Origin: Buchnera aphidicola (Pemphigus populi)
GTDB taxonomy: Bacteria; Pseudomonadota; Gammaproteobacteria; Enterobacterales; Enterobacteriaceae
DNA length: 64,000 nucleotides
Direction of reading: 5' to 3'
NCBI RefSeq assembly: GCF_964058935.1
Contig: NZ_OZ060372.1
Location: 62,001 to 126,000 of the forward strand
Below, piece by piece: positions 1 through 10,768 of this stretch. Below the pieces are notes generated by a model, which was not told the DNA's origin, ran no database searches, and saw nothing but the letters and a program-made list of their open reading frames with translations. A program made the position numbers and the translations under genes. Numbering within the stretch: the stretch's first letter is position 1; every line of letters begins with the position of its first letter.

Positions 1-1292
1 AACAATCGTTCTAATTGATTAAAATCTGGAATTCCCAGTTTATGTCCTAATATTTGTTTTAAATAAATACGCATAGTTTCTCCTGGTACTAATTGAATTA
101 ATGGAACAGCTATTGCGCTTAAGTGGCTACGTCCTTCTATAGAACTTAAATTAATATTTTTTAACAATTTATGGAAAAGGAATATTGATAAATCAGTGGC
201 TTGATGAATTCTATTTTCAAATGCTATTTTTCCTTCTTTTCTAATAATTGTATCTGGATCTTCGTCTTGAGGAAGAAATATAAATTTAATACTTCGTCCA
301 TCATGAATATAAGGTAGACTTATTTTTAAGGTGCGCCATGCAGCTTCTTTTCCTGATTTGTCGCCATCATAACAATATATTATATTATTAGTATTACGAA
401 ATAGTAATTGTATATGTTCGGCAGTTATAGATGTTCCTAATGATCCTACTACATAATTAATATTAAATTGAGTAAGCATAATAACATCAATATAACCTTC
501 AACAATTAATAATTTGTCTGGTTTCACGTCATTTTTAGTTATTTCATAGAGTCCATATAGTTGTCTGCTTTTATGAAAAATATTGGTTTCTGGGGAATTG
601 ATATATTTTGGTTTTTCGTTGTCTAAATTTCTAGCACCGAATCCACTTATTCTTCCGTGATTATCTTTAATAGGAAAGATTATTCTTCCTCTAAAACGAT
701 CATATAAATTTCCTTTTTTATTTAGAATGAGTATTCCAGCATTAATGAGTGCTTGTTGATTGGTTTTATTTATAACAATATTATTTGATATATTATTCCA
801 TTCTTTTGGTGCAAAACCAATAGAAAAATAATTTATCATTTTTTTACTAATCCCTCTTTTTTTTAAATAAAGATACGCCATATTTTTATCGGTATTAGTA
901 ATATTTTTTTTATATAGATCAGTGACTTTTTGCATTAAACAATATAATTGATTTCTTATATCATATTCATTTTTATTTTTTTTATAACCAATATTATTTG
1001 GTATGGTTAGTCTATTTAAGATAGCAAGAGTTTCAATGCTTTCTATAAAAGTTAAACGTTCATAATTTATTAAAAAATCAATAGCATTTCCATGAGAATT
1101 ACATCCAAAACAATAATAAAATTGTTTTTTATCATTAACTGTAAAAGATGGAGTTTTTTCATTATGAAACGGACATCGAGCATGATAATTCTGACCTTGT
1201 TTTTTTAATGGAATGCGAGCATTAATAAGATCAATAATATTGGTTTTGATAAGTAATTCATCTATAAAAACTTTTGGTATTTTTCCTATCAT
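1..1292 (-). CDS. dnaG: DNA primase DnaG (3' part beyond window)
   Basis: DNA primase makes the RNA primers for replication at the fork with DnaB. The visible 430 codons start at ATG 1292 (MIGKIPKVFI) and read without a stop to the window edge. The N-terminal zinc-binding domain is seen as CPFHNEKTPS followed by CFGC about 20 residues later; the TOPRIM catalytic core is seen as VEGYIDV and YDGDKSG. The C-terminal DnaB-interaction domain lies outside the window. It is downstream of rpsU on the same strand, with a hairpin in the 76-base spacer, as in the enteric macromolecular-synthesis operon. Assignment is firm; only the 3' end is missing. Confidence 0.97.
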   Translation of the reverse strand, partial: MIGKIPKVFIDELLIKTNIIDLINARIPLKKQGQNYHARCPFHNEKTPSFTVNDKKQFYYCFGCNSHGNAIDFLINYERLTFIESIETLAILNRLTIPNNIGYKKNKNEYDIRNQLYCLMQKVTDLYKKNITNTDKNMAYLYLKKRGISKKMINYFSIGFAPKEWNNISNNIVINKTNQQALINAGILILNKKGNLYDRFRGRIIFPIKDNHGRISGFGARNLDNEKPKYINSPETNIFHKSRQLYGLYEITKNDVKPDKLLIVEGYIDVIMLTQFNINYVVGSLGTSITAEHIQLLFRNTNNIIYCYDGDKSGKEAAWRTLKISLPYIHDGRSIKFIFLPQDEDPDTIIRKEGKIAFENRIHQATDLSIFLFHKLLKNINLSSIEGRSHLSAIAVPLIQLVPGETMRIYLKQILGHKLGIPDFNQLERL

Positions 1293-1313
1293 ATATTTTA
1301 TTTATTATATGTT

Positions 1314-1352
1314 ATAAAACACTGTAAGTATGTTTTTTTGACAGTGTTTTAT
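1314..1352 (-). terminator. rpsU-dnaG intergenic hairpin (attenuator-like)
   Basis: Complementary 12-base arms (1314-1325 and 1341-1352, core ACAGTGTTTT) lie between the end of rpsU and the start of dnaG. Enteric rpsU-dnaG-rpoD operons are known to have an internal terminator at this place that lowers dnaG relative to rpsU. The U-run after the stem is weak here, so the function is inferred from position. Confidence 0.5.
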
Positions 1353-1368
1353 TTTATTATATTTAAAG

Positions 1369-1584
1369 TTAGTACATACGAATACGTTTAGAATTTTCTC
1401 TAGATAATTTTTTTGCAAGACGTTTTATTGCAGATGCTTTAGCTCTTTTTCTTTCAGTGGTTGGTTTTTCATAAAATTCTCGACGTCTAATTTCAGATAA
1501 AACTCCAGCTTTTTCACAAGATCTTTTAAATCTACGAAGGGCTATATCAAAAGGTTCATTTTCGCGTACTTTGATGACTGGCAT
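1369..1584 (-). CDS. rpsU: 30S ribosomal protein S21
   Basis: Small basic ribosomal protein of the 30S subunit, 71 residues as in Escherichia coli. The sequence begins [13 protein letters not shown] and is rich in Arg and Lys ([13 protein letters not shown] segment, C-terminal RIRMY), typical of bS21. Preceded by a usable Shine-Dalgarno (TGAGGTAAG on the minus strand). First gene of the rpsU-dnaG unit and divergent from tsaD, as in enterics. Very confident. Confidence 0.97.
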   Translation of the reverse strand: MPVIKVRENEPFDIALRRFKRSCEKAGVLSEIRRREFYEKPTTERKRAKASAIKRLAKKLSRENSKRIRMY

Positions 1585-1838
1585 ATTTAACTTACCTCAT
1601 TTTTTAATAATGTCATAACAGGATTTTTACTTTACATAGTTGGAGACAAAATATTAATATCTTTTATATTATAAACTCTCTTAAGAAATATCTAATAGAT
1701 TATTTTAATAATATTTTCTTTCTATCGGAAAAACTACTATTTAATTAACTAATTTATTATATTAATATTTTTGGTGTATACTAAATGTCTTTTATAAAAT
1801 ATATATAATGCATACATGTAATTGTATTAAGGAAAAAA

Positions 1839-2858
1839 ATGCGAATACTAGGAATTGAAACGTCTTGTGATGATACTGGTATTGCAATTTATGATAATAG
1901 GTTAGGTTTAATAATAAATTTATTACATAGTCAAGATAATATACATGATCAATATGGTGGCATAGTTCCTGAACTAGCTGCACGTAGTCATATGAATAAG
2001 ACAGTACCTTTGATTAAAACAGCTTTAAAAAAATCTGGATGCAGCATCAGTTCTATTAGTGCTATTGCTTATACGGCAGGACCCGGATTGATGGGATCAT
2101 TATTAATAGGCGCCTCTGTTGGTCATGCTTTATCTTTTGCTTGGAAGGTTCCAATTATACCAATAAATCATATGGAAGGTCATTTATTGTCACCTATGCT
2201 TGATGAAAAAAAAATAAAGTTTCCATTCATTGCTCTTTTAGTTTCTGGAGGACATACTCAATTAATTCAAGCATTTAAAATAGGTTATTATAAATTATTG
2301 GGGGAATCTCTTGATGATTCTGTTGGTGAAGCATTTGATAAAATCGCTAAATTATTAGGTTTAAAATATCCAGGAGGTTCTGTGTTATCTAATTTAGCAC
2401 AATATGGTACTCCTGGTCGTTTTAAATTTCCTAGACCTATGGTTTATTCTTCTGATTTAAATTTTAGCTTCTCAGGTTTAAAGACTTATACCGCTAATTG
2501 TATCAATAAGCAAGAAAAAGATTTTCAAACACGAGCGGATATTGCCTATGAATTCGAATCTGCAGTAGTTGATACATTAGTAATTAAATGTAAACGAGCA
2601 CTAAAACAAACTGGTTTACGTCGTATAGTAGTTGCTGGCGGAGTCAGTGCAAATAATACTTTAAGAAAAAAAATAAAAAAAATGGCTACATATCACCAAA
2701 GTAAAGTTTTTTATGTAAAACCTGAATTATGTACTGATAATGGAGCAATGATAGCTTATGTTGGTATGTTACGTTTTAAAGAGAGAAAACATTCTGAATT
2801 AAACATTTTTGTAAGTCCTAATTGGTTATTAAGTGAATTAAAAAATAAAATAAAATAA
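1839..2858 (+). CDS. tsaD: tRNA N6-adenosine threonylcarbamoyltransferase TsaD
   Basis: TsaD (formerly gcp/ygjD) transfers the threonylcarbamoyl group to A37 of ANN-decoding tRNAs, with TsaB and TsaE. The 339-residue length matches the family. It begins [14 protein letters not shown], the nucleotide-binding start of the ASKHA fold, and has the metal-binding INHMEGH motif near residue 110 and VSGGHTQL near residue 136. ATG 1839 follows an AAGGAAA ribosome-binding site. Divergent from rpsU-dnaG, the conserved enteric arrangement. No anomaly seen. Confidence 0.97.
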   Translation: MRILGIETSCDDTGIAIYDNRLGLIINLLHSQDNIHDQYGGIVPELAARSHMNKTVPLIKTALKKSGCSISSISAIAYTAGPGLMGSLLIGASVGHALSFAWKVPIIPINHMEGHLLSPMLDEKKIKFPFIALLVSGGHTQLIQAFKIGYYKLLGESLDDSVGEAFDKIAKLLGLKYPGGSVLSNLAQYGTPGRFKFPRPMVYSSDLNFSFSGLKTYTANCINKQEKDFQTRADIAYEFESAVVDTLVIKCKRALKQTGLRRIVVAGGVSANNTLRKKIKKMATYHQSKVFYVKPELCTDNGAMIAYVGMLRFKERKHSELNIFVSPNWLLSELKNKIK

Positions 2859-2939
2859 AAAATAGATATATATATTTTTTATATATATAAATGATTTATA
2901 TAAAAATATAGGTGTTTTGAATTATGCATCATGTTTATT

Positions 2940-3572
2940 TTAATAAATATAGTTTATTAAATCTTCAATAGTTAGTACGGTCATTTTTTTTGATTTTGCA
3001 AACTGAACAATTTCGGGTGTTTTTGCCATGGATCCATCAGAATTAGTGAGTTCACATAATATTCCATGTGGTTTTAGACCAGATAGATTCATTAGTTCAA
3101 TAGTAGCTTCTGTGTGTCCCTTTCTCTTTAATAGACCGTTTTGATCTGCTCTTAATGGAAAAACATGACCAGGATAATTTAAATCGCTAGGTTTGGCTTT
3201 TTCAGATATGGCTGTATTAATTGTAGTTAATCTATCCTGGGCTGATACACCTGTAGAGACACCTTTAGCTGCTTCAATTGTTACTGTAAAATTAGTGCCG
3301 AATTTACTAGTATTTTTTTTAACCATCATGGGTAATTCTAGTTTTTTTCTTGTTGATTCTGTGATACACAAACAAACAATTCCGCTTCCATATCTGATAC
3401 TGAGAGCTACTTGTTCCACTGTTAATAGTTCACATCCAAAAATTAGATCTCCTTCATTTTCTCTACCTATGTCGTCAAGTAATAGGATACCTTGTCCCCT
3501 TTGTAGTGCATAGATAGCGTTTTCAACGCGTTCTTTTGTATTACCAAATTTACAGAGTAAGGATTGATTCAT
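2940..3572 (-). CDS. ribB: 3,4-dihydroxy-2-butanone 4-phosphate synthase RibB
   Basis: Converts ribulose 5-phosphate to 3,4-dihydroxy-2-butanone 4-phosphate and formate, the four-carbon input to riboflavin. It has 210 residues (E. coli about 217). The metal/substrate motif RENEGD (about residues 38-43), YPGHVFPLR and KRKGHTEA histidine motifs are intact; the usual DDEDREN reads DDIGREN. ribE at 54871 supplies the last step of the same pathway. No FMN riboswitch is recognisable in the AT-rich leader, unlike in enterics, so regulation appears to have been lost. Faces tsaD tail to tail. Confidence 0.96.
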   Translation of the reverse strand: MNQSLLCKFGNTKERVENAIYALQRGQGILLLDDIGRENEGDLIFGCELLTVEQVALSIRYGSGIVCLCITESTRKKLELPMMVKKNTSKFGTNFTVTIEAAKGVSTGVSAQDRLTTINTAISEKAKPSDLNYPGHVFPLRADQNGLLKRKGHTEATIELMNLSGLKPHGILCELTNSDGSMAKTPEIVQFAKSKKMTVLTIEDLINYIY

Positions 3573-4206
3573 AATTAAAAAACCTATATTAATATATTAA
3601 TTAATAAAAACGTTAATATTATTTAAAATGTATAATGGATAATAATTTTTAGAAAATAGCTCCTTATTAATTTAAAATGAATAATTAAATTATTAATTTT
3701 TTATTAATATATAAAGTATTTTCTTAATAGACTAGAAAGAAATATTAATATTATAAATTATTTTAAAGAAATGTAAAAATATTAGTAATATAATAATTTA
3801 TCACAAAAATATATTTTTTTATATATATAAATACATTATATATGTATATAATATTTTTTTAAAAATTATATATTAATGAATATTAAAATTTAATAAATTA
3901 ATTTAATTTTATTTAATTAGTACATAATTTTTGATTATATATTATATAATATTTCAGAATATATATAATATTGATATTATTGTACATATATTTTATTTTT
4001 ATATATATTTTTTATTAAATAAAGCTTTATATTCTTAATATATGGTTATATTTTTATATATACCATATTTTTATGATAAAAATCATACTATTAATTAGTA
4101 TTAATAATATTCTTGATAAGAATATTTCTATATTATTTGAAAATTTATCCAAGATAAATAATACAATTTTTTTTAATGTATTTAATTAAAATTAATAGGA
4201 TATTTG
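3573..4206. other. long AT-rich gap, ribB/cca divergent spacer
   Basis: About 630 bases between two divergently transcribed genes. It is almost pure A/T with many stops in all frames. No tRNA, protein relic or stable GC-bearing hairpin could be recognised. Promoters for ribB and cca presumably lie here, but AT-rich -10-like strings are too common to call. Confidence 0.6.
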
Positions 4207-5469
4207 ATGGATATATATTTAGTAGGTGGAGCTGTACGTGATGAATTACTGAATTTGCCAATTAAAGATAAAGATTGGGTTGTTGTAGGATGTATACCTG
4301 AAATATTACTTCAGCAAGGTTATAAACAAGTAGGAAAAGGATTTCCTGTTTTCATTCATCCAAAAACTCATGAAGAATATGCTTTAGCACGTACAGAAAG
4401 TAAATCAGGGTCAGGTTATCATGGTTTTATAATAAATTATTCTTCTAAAATAACGTTAGAAGAGGATTTAATTAGAAGAGATTTAACAATAAATGCTATT
4501 GCTAAAGATCGATATGGAAATTATATCGATCCATGTAATGGAAAATATGATCTTAAATTAGGTATATTGCGTCATATTTCTAGTTCGTTTAAAGAGGATC
4601 CATTACGGGTATTAAGAGTAGCACGATTTGCAGCTACTTTTAGCTATTTAGGATTTAGAATAGCAAAAAAAACAATGTTATTTATGTCAGATATTGTTAA
4701 AAATAAAGAATTATCACATTTGAAAAAAGAGAGAATTTGGAAAGAAACAGAAAAAGCTTTAATGACGTCTCATCCACATGTTTATTTTCAAGTATTGCGT
4801 TCTTGTTTTGCCTTATCAATTTTATTTCCTGAAATAGATAAGTTATACTCTATGAAATTTACAGTATGTAAAGGTAATTCTATCATTAGTATGAGTAAAT
4901 TTTTATTTACAGCTTTAGCAAAAGTATCGCAAATTAGTAAAGCTATTGATATAAGATTTGCTTGTTTATGTCAATTTTTAAGTATTGGTTTTTCTTTTTT
5001 GAATTATAAAAAAAAATATGAATTCTGTAATTCTTTATCTGTCTCTTTAGTAAAAAGATTATGTAAACGTTTACATGTTCCGTCTAACATTCAAGATTTA
5101 GCTGTACTAATTTCTGGTTTTAATGATTTTTTATATAGCATTATTTTTCAAACTACACAATCTATTGTTATTTTTTTTGATCGTATAGATGCTTGGAGAA
5201 AACCGGAAAGAATAAATAAATTAGCGATTTTGATTAATATTTATTCTGATTATCTAAGTTTAGTAAAACCGATTTCATCACCTGGTGAATATTTAAAAAA
5301 TATATTTTCTATAGCACAAAGTGTTTCTATTCGGTCTATTTTACAATCTGGATTTACTGGGATTGGAATTAAAATTGAATTAATGCGTTTAAGGATTCTT
5401 TTAATTAATAAATGGCGTTTGTTTTTTTTAAAAGATAAAAATATACATGTATTAGAAAATAATTTGTAG
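4207..5469 (+). CDS. cca: CCA-adding tRNA nucleotidyltransferase (HD site lost)
   Basis: Adds or repairs the 3'-CCA of tRNAs; needed here because tRNA-Lys, tRNA-Ala and tRNA-Arg in this window do not encode CCA. Start taken at ATG 4207 (MDIYLVGGAVRD), one codon after an in-frame TTG, because it matches E. coli MKIYLVGGAVRD and has an AGGA site upstream. The catalytic head is intact: GGAVRD, KDKDWVV, RRDLTINA, EDPLRVLRVARFAA. The C-terminal HD domain has decayed: E. coli CHDLGKG reads CQFLSIG here and the following His cluster reads KKKYEF. So nucleotidyl transfer is likely kept and the phosphatase/phosphodiesterase activity lost. 420 residues. Confidence 0.95.
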   Translation: MDIYLVGGAVRDELLNLPIKDKDWVVVGCIPEILLQQGYKQVGKGFPVFIHPKTHEEYALARTESKSGSGYHGFIINYSSKITLEEDLIRRDLTINAIAKDRYGNYIDPCNGKYDLKLGILRHISSSFKEDPLRVLRVARFAATFSYLGFRIAKKTMLFMSDIVKNKELSHLKKERIWKETEKALMTSHPHVYFQVLRSCFALSILFPEIDKLYSMKFTVCKGNSIISMSKFLFTALAKVSQISKAIDIRFACLCQFLSIGFSFLNYKKKYEFCNSLSVSLVKRLCKRLHVPSNIQDLAVLISGFNDFLYSIIFQTTQSIVIFFDRIDAWRKPERINKLAILINIYSDYLSLVKPISSPGEYLKNIFSIAQSVSIRSILQSGFTGIGIKIELMRLRILLINKWRLFFLKDKNIHVLENNL

Positions 5470-6109
5470 GTATTATTAATGGTGCTATATATTTTAATAT
5501 AGTTTGATATATAATTAATGTTGAATTATTTTATATATTTACTTAATAAAACAAATGAGTAAAATAAAGAATTTTATTCTCCAGTTATAGAAAAAATAAG
5601 AAATAATTAATTACATAGTAGAACTAGGAAATAATAATAAGAATGTCTTTATAGTTAAAACTATAATATGATTATATAGTTATATATTTCAGTTATAACC
5701 GAAATTTTTGTTATTTTACTCAGAATCAATCTATTATTGTATATTTTCTCCAATTATAATGCGGAGAATATTTTTATTTTTTATATAGATATGCTGAGAT
5801 AAAACAATAAATTTTGAAAAGTAATAAAAATATATTGTTTTTTACATGATTTTTATTAATAAAAATTTATTATTTTATGAGAAGAGTAATTTTATTTTAT
5901 TTATTTTATAATTTTCTATATATTTAAAATATGATGAATAGCAATTTTATAACTGGTAAATAAAATAGATAAAATTACAATAATTTTTTTACAATTACAT
6001 CTAGAATGACTAATAAATCAATAATTAATTAGTATTAACATTTCTATTGTTTTTAAAAATTATTTAATAGATTTTTATTAGTATTATAAAATAATCAATT
6101 ACTGATATA
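5470..6109. other. long AT-rich gap after cca
   Basis: About 640 bases between convergent cca and crr. In E. coli the neighbour of cca is bacA/uppP; no convincing UppP motif was found in any frame. Several small imperfect palindromes occur around 5650-5770. No gene is supported. Confidence 0.55.
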
Positions 6110-6140
6110 GTTAAAACGGTATCTATTTTACCGTTTTAAC
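6110..6140 (-). terminator. terminator of the ptsHI-crr unit
   Basis: Perfect 12-base arms GTTAAAACGGTA / TACCGTTTTAAC with a 7-base loop, 10 bases past the crr stop. The A/T flanks and GC core fit an intrinsic terminator for the minus-strand unit. Confidence 0.7.
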
Positions 6141-6149
6141 TAATATATA

Positions 6150-6653
6150 TTATAGAGTTATTCTCATAATAATCGTTTTCCCTGCAATGGTCTCACCAGA
6201 ATATTTTTTTATTGATTTAATTTTTTCCATATTGGAGATTACAACAGGAGTTATTATAGATTTAGAGTTTAATTTTAAAAATGGTAAATCTAATAAAATT
6301 ATTTTATCTCCTATGTTGACATTTTTAGATTCTTGAATAACTTTTGTAAATCCCTTTCCTCGGAGATTAATAGTATCTATACCAAAATGAACAAATAATT
6401 CAATACCTTCATTAGATTGAATAGAAAAAGCATGCATAGTTTTAAATATTTTCCCAATAGTGCCATTAATTGGAGAAACTATTTCATTACCTATAGGTTT
6501 AATTGCTATTCCATCTCCAACAATTTTTTGAGAAAAAACTGCATCAGGTACATTTTCGATATCAATAATTTTACCTGATATCGGTGATATTATATCTATA
6601 ATTTGATTAATATTATCTTTTTTTTTCTCAAAAAAATTTGAAAATAATCCCAT
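6150..6653 (-). CDS. crr: PTS glucose-specific EIIA component
   Basis: EIIA-Glc accepts phosphate from HPr and passes it to membrane EIIB domains. It has 167 residues (E. coli 169). The phosphorylated histidine is in LFVHFGIDT and the second active-site histidine in [21 protein letters not shown] and TPVVISNM are typical. It is the last gene of the minus-strand ptsH-ptsI-crr series, followed by a strong hairpin. Its cytosolic regulatory partners are not visible here. Confidence 0.96.
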   Translation of the reverse strand: MGLFSNFFEKKKDNINQIIDIISPISGKIIDIENVPDAVFSQKIVGDGIAIKPIGNEIVSPINGTIGKIFKTMHAFSIQSNEGIELFVHFGIDTINLRGKGFTKVIQESKNVNIGDKIILLDLPFLKLNSKSIITPVVISNMEKIKSIKKYSGETIAGKTIIMRITL

Positions 6654-6706
6654 TCATTTCTCCTAATTCTCGTTTATTAGATAAAATAGTTTTTTTAAAA
6701 AAAATT

Positions 6707-8422
6707 TTATTTTTTCATAAATTCTTTAATTACGTTAGTTAATTTTTTTGCTGTGGGTTGATTTAATGCTTCCCTTGCTATTTGTTTTGCTTCTTTAAAA
6801 TTTATTTTTCTTATTATTTTTTTTATAATAGGAATATTTGGTGCACTTATGCTTAGTTTATCAATTTCCATTCCTAATAGTAAAAGTGTAGCGCGTTCAT
6901 CTCCTGCTAATTCACCACATATACCTGTCCATTTTCCTTCAATATGAGAAGCATTAATTACTGTTTGCATTAAATTTAGTACAGAAGGACTCATAGGATT
7001 ATAGAGTTTTGAAATAGTTTCATTACCACGATCAACAGCTAATGTATATTGAGTTAAGTCATTGGTACCAATACTAAAAAAATCAACTTCTTTTATTAAG
7101 TGGTGGGCTATGATTGCGGCAGCTGGAGTTTCTATCATGATGCCAATATCTATTTTTTTATTGAATTCTATTTTTTTTCTAGATAATCGTAATTTTAACG
7201 TTTTTAGTTCAGATTTTAAAAACATTACTTCTTCTACTGAAATAATCATTGGGAACATAATTTTGAGATTTCCAAAAGCTGAAGCTCGGAGAATAGCGTT
7301 GAGTTGATCATGAAGAATATCTTTTCTATCTATAGAAATACGGATAGCTCTCCACCCTAAAAAAGGATTTTCTTCTTTTTGAAAATTCATATATGGAAGA
7401 TTTTTATCTCCTCCAATATCCATTGTTCTAATAGTGACAGAACCTTCATTCATTTTTTCAGCTATTTCCTTATATGTTTGGAATTGTTCTTCTTCAGATG
7501 GTAAGTTATTTCGTTCCATAAATAAAAATTCAGTACGATATAATCCTATGGATTTTGCGCCATTTTTTTGCACATTGGGAATATCTTTAATGCTTCCAAT
7601 ATTGGCTCCTATTTCTATTTGATGTCCATCTGTGGTTACAGCAGGTAATTTTTTTAATAGTATTAATTGTTTTTTTTTGGATATATATTCGTGTTGTAAA
7701 ATTTTTATTTGATTGATTTTTGCTATGTTTGGATTAATATAAATTATGTTATTTACAGCATCTAGGATAAGAAAATCACCATTTTTAATTTTTTTTGTGA
7801 TATTACCAGTTCCTACTATAGCAGGAATTTCTAGTGATCTTGCTATAATAGAGGTGTGAGATATACGACTACCTAAATCAGTAGTAAATCCCAATATTTT
7901 TTCGGAATTAATCTGAGCTATTTCCGAAGGTGTTAAATCTTTAGCTACTAATATTACTTTATTTTTTATATTATTTAGATCAATTATGTTTAAGTTAAGA
8001 ATATTTTTCAATAATCTTTTTCCAATATCTTTAACATCTATTGCTCTATTTTTTAAATATTCATCTTCCAGTTTCTCTAATGCGTCCACATGTTTTTGAA
8101 TGATAATATTTGTTGCGTAATCTGCAGAAATAAATTTTTTTTGAATTAGAGAAATAATCTCGTGTTCTAATTCTGCATCTTCAAGAAGCATAATATATCC
8201 TTCAAAAATTTCTTCTTTATCTTTTTTAAAAGATAAGATTGCTTCCATTTTTATTTTTTTTAGTTGTATTAATGTTTTTTTTCTACCCTCAAGGAATCGT
8301 TCTATTTCTTGAGAAATCGATTTATAAGAAATTTTTTTTTGATTTAGAACGATATCTTCTTCTTTTAGTAGTACAGCTTTTCCAAATGCAATACCTGGTG
8401 ATGCTAAAATACCTGAAATCAT
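6707..8422 (-). CDS. ptsI: PTS Enzyme I
   Basis: Autophosphorylates on histidine from phosphoenolpyruvate and phosphorylates HPr. Start chosen at ATG 8422 ([16 protein letters not shown]) since it matches E. coli exactly and has AAAGG upstream; an upstream in-frame start at 8467 would add 15 unmatched residues. The protein is 571 residues. The phospho-His loop reads [17 protein letters not shown], the TIM-barrel PEP-binding part has [24 protein letters not shown] and the catalytic Cys in [10 protein letters not shown]. Lies between ptsH and crr in the enteric order. Confidence 0.97.
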   Translation of the reverse strand: MISGILASPGIAFGKAVLLKEEDIVLNQKKISYKSISQEIERFLEGRKKTLIQLKKIKMEAILSFKKDKEEIFEGYIMLLEDAELEHEIISLIQKKFISADYATNIIIQKHVDALEKLEDEYLKNRAIDVKDIGKRLLKNILNLNIIDLNNIKNKVILVAKDLTPSEIAQINSEKILGFTTDLGSRISHTSIIARSLEIPAIVGTGNITKKIKNGDFLILDAVNNIIYINPNIAKINQIKILQHEYISKKKQLILLKKLPAVTTDGHQIEIGANIGSIKDIPNVQKNGAKSIGLYRTEFLFMERNNLPSEEEQFQTYKEIAEKMNEGSVTIRTMDIGGDKNLPYMNFQKEENPFLGWRAIRISIDRKDILHDQLNAILRASAFGNLKIMFPMIISVEEVMFLKSELKTLKLRLSRKKIEFNKKIDIGIMIETPAAAIIAHHLIKEVDFFSIGTNDLTQYTLAVDRGNETISKLYNPMSPSVLNLMQTVINASHIEGKWTGICGELAGDERATLLLLGMEIDKLSISAPNIPIIKKIIRKINFKEAKQIAREALNQPTAKKLTNVIKEFMKK

Positions 8423-8500
8423 AATATTACCTTTAGATGTAAAATAGTTGATAAAATTTAAAAACATTATTTTTTATCAGGCAGCATGTAATTCAAATAT

Positions 8501-8544
8501 AAAATTTCCGGAAGCATAATAGTATTACTTCCGGTAAAAATTTT
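8501..8544 (-). terminator. ptsH-ptsI intergenic hairpin
   Basis: Arms AAAATTTCCGGAAG and CTTCCGG plus TAAAAATTTT surround a 13-base loop in the ptsH-ptsI spacer. The seven-base CCGGAAG/CTTCCGG core is perfect. It looks like a partial terminator or processing hairpin that would make ptsH mRNA more abundant than ptsI mRNA; that role is inference. Confidence 0.5.
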
Positions 8545-8582
8545 ATTTAATTCTAAATTAATATTTTTTAATTTGTTGATTA

Positions 8583-8837
8583 TTATAATTCCGATATTAT
8601 TTTTTCTAAATGGATAATTGCTTTTTTTTCATCTTCACCTATTGCAGATAAAGTAATAATACTACCTTTTATTAATCCTAAAGTTTGTAGTTTGAATAAA
8701 CTTTTAGCACTAGCATTTTTACCTTTACAAGTGACAGTAATATCAGATATAAATTTTTTTGCTTCTTTAACAAATTGGGCAGCTGGACGAGTATGTAATC
8801 CATTTTTTGCTGTTATTGTAATATTTTTCTGAAACAT
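8583..8837 (-). CDS. ptsH: phosphocarrier protein HPr
   Basis: Small cytosolic carrier passing phosphate from Enzyme I to EIIA domains. 84 residues (family 85). The active-site histidine is in [12 protein letters not shown] (His15) and the serine region reads [15 protein letters not shown] 8837 has AGGAAA upstream. First gene of ptsH-ptsI-crr, downstream of cysK on the same strand as in E. coli. Confidence 0.97.
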   Translation of the reverse strand: MFQKNITITAKNGLHTRPAAQFVKEAKKFISDITVTCKGKNASAKSLFKLQTLGLIKGSIITLSAIGEDEKKAIIHLEKIISEL

Positions 8838-9020
8838 ATATTTTCCTTAATTTATTTTTATTATCAATGAAGTTATTAAAAAATATTTATTAATTTTATT
8901 AAATTGATTTTTTTAAATATTTTTTTATTTTTTAATTAAAATATTAGAATCGATAAAACGTTAAAAAACTAATTTTTAAAAATATAATATATATAGGTTT
9001 TTTAAAATTAGTATAATATT

Positions 9021-9968
9021 TTATATCTCAGAAAATAAATCAGTACTTAAGTATCTTTCTCCAGAAGATGGAAGAATAACAATTATGTTCTTGTTTTTAA
9101 ATTTATCTTCTTTTTGTATTTTTATAGCTGCAGCAATAGCTGCTCCGGAAGAAATACCGGCAATAATACCTTCTTGTTTGATTAGCATGCGTGCTGCTAT
9201 TATTGATTCTTGATATGATACGGTGACGATTCTATCTATTAACTTTATATCTAAATTTTTAGGAATAAATCCAGCTCCAATTCCTTGTATTTTATGTATA
9301 TTAGGTTTTATTTTTTTTCCAGAAAGAAATTGTGTAATTACTGGTGATTGATCAGGTTCAACTGCTACAGTAATCAGATTTTTTCTTTTTTTAGTTTTTT
9401 TTATATATTTACTAATTCCTGTAATTGTACCACCGGTACCAACTCCTGAAACCAATACGTCTATTTTACCTTCAGTATCATTCCAAATTTCAGGACCGGT
9501 TGTTTTTTCGTGTATTGCTGGATTAGCTGGATTATCAAATTGTTGTAAAAGAACATATTTTTTAGGATTTAAGATACTAATTTCTTTTGCTTTTAAAATC
9601 GCGCCTTTCATGCCTTCTTTACCATTGGTTAAAATTAATTGAGCTCCTAGAGCTTTCAATAATTTTTTACGTTCTAAAGACATTGTTTCCGGCATAATTA
9701 AAGTAATTTTATAATTACGAGCAGCAGCAATATAAGCTAAAGATATTCCTGTATTACCACTTGTTGCTTCCAATAATTCTTTATCTTTATTAAGGATTCC
9801 TTTCTCTTCTGCATCAAATATCATATTAGCGCCTATTCGGCATTTAACACTACAACCTGGATTTTGGGATTCAACTTTTACTATAATAAAACCGTTACCT
9901 ATTGTATTTAATCGAATCAAGGGAGTATTTCCAATTGTACAAGATTGATTTGAATATATTTTTCTCAT
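9021..9968 (-). CDS. cysK: cysteine synthase A
   Basis: PLP enzyme making cysteine from O-acetylserine and sulfide. 315 residues (E. coli CysK 323). The PLP-binding lysine lies in GCSVKCRIG, the substrate loop in [12 protein letters not shown], the phosphate loop in [10 protein letters not shown], and [12 protein letters not shown] is near the C-terminus. Upstream of ptsH on the same strand as in enterics; the cysZ gene that precedes it in E. coli is absent. Confidence 0.96.
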   Translation of the reverse strand: MRKIYSNQSCTIGNTPLIRLNTIGNGFIIVKVESQNPGCSVKCRIGANMIFDAEEKGILNKDKELLEATSGNTGISLAYIAAARNYKITLIMPETMSLERKKLLKALGAQLILTNGKEGMKGAILKAKEISILNPKKYVLLQQFDNPANPAIHEKTTGPEIWNDTEGKIDVLVSGVGTGGTITGISKYIKKTKKRKNLITVAVEPDQSPVITQFLSGKKIKPNIHKIQGIGAGFIPKNLDIKLIDRIVTVSYQESIIAARMLIKQEGIIAGISSGAAIAAAIKIQKEDKFKNKNIIVILPSSGERYLSTDLFSEI

Positions 9969-10768
9969 AGATATTCCAATTTATATTATTTAATATTATT
10001 TTATGACGTTATAGAAGATGATATTTTTATATCATAGAAATTTTCTATGATATAAAAATAATTTTTTTTAGTTAATAATTAATTCAAATTGTATATAGAG
10101 AATATATATTGAATAATTGGTAAAAATTTTAAACATTAAAATAATTACATTAAATTATTATTTTAAAAAATATATAATTTATTATATGAATTATATAATA
10201 AATGATTAATTTAAAAATATTTTTAGAGATTTTATAAAAAATAATTTTTATTAAAAGATAATTTTATTTAATAAGTGAAAAAGAAGTTATAAATAATCTA
10301 TTTTTAGAATTATTATTCTAATTAATAAATAATAAAATATTTCTGAAATGAAGGATTTAAATATTTTTTAATATTTCATATAAATTATAAATTAAAAAAG
10401 TATTTTTTATTATTTACATTGATAATAAAAATATAAACTATTTTATAATTTAAGTATAGTTGAATGTTAAATAAATAATATTTATAATATAATTATATTT
10501 ACAGTAGTATTACTATACTGGGTTATAAATTATTAGTGTTTAAATAATATTTTTTTAAAGAATAAATGTAAAAATTTTAATAAATAATATAAGAAATAAT
10601 TAATAAAATTAATTTTTATTAAATTTAAAATGTATTAAAAATATAAAGATTATTTTTTTTAAAATAATAACTAAGATTTTATAGACTTTTTAAATATAAT
10701 ACATACATAATAATTTTTTTATTATTATAAGAATAATAATATATATATCCATATCAAAATGGTGTTTT
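9969..10768. other. 800-base AT-rich gap between cysK and ligA
   Basis: Divergent spacer. In E. coli cysZ and zipA sit here, so it probably marks their loss, but no ZipA or CysZ peptide could be recognised in any frame. The only strong structure is the palindrome at 10022-10060. Very A/T rich, with many stops. Confidence 0.55.
10022..10060 (-). repeat. perfect 19-bp-arm inverted repeat upstream of cysK
   Basis: Arms 10022-10040 and 10042-10060 are perfectly complementary around a single central base (core ATCATAGAAA). It lies 54 bases before the cysK start. It could be the leftover terminator of a lost upstream gene such as cysZ, or a cysK leader hairpin. Confidence 0.6.

Noticed and set aside
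1792-1983. 63-codon frame antisense to the tsaD start
   Set aside because: Overlaps the conserved N-terminus of tsaD, has no ribosome-binding site and resembles nothing.
3193-3513. 106-codon frame antisense to ribB
   Set aside because: Mirror frame of a conserved gene; no start signal and no recognisable domain.
3573-4206. Sigma-70 promoters in AT-rich spacers
   Set aside because: TATAAT-like strings occur throughout this base composition, so individual calls would not be meaningful.
5470-6109. Relic of bacA/uppP expected beside cca
   Set aside because: Searched all frames by eye for UppP signature motifs; nothing convincing.
9969-10768. Relics of zipA or cysZ
   Set aside because: Synteny predicts them, but no matching peptide could be read; recorded only as an empty gap.
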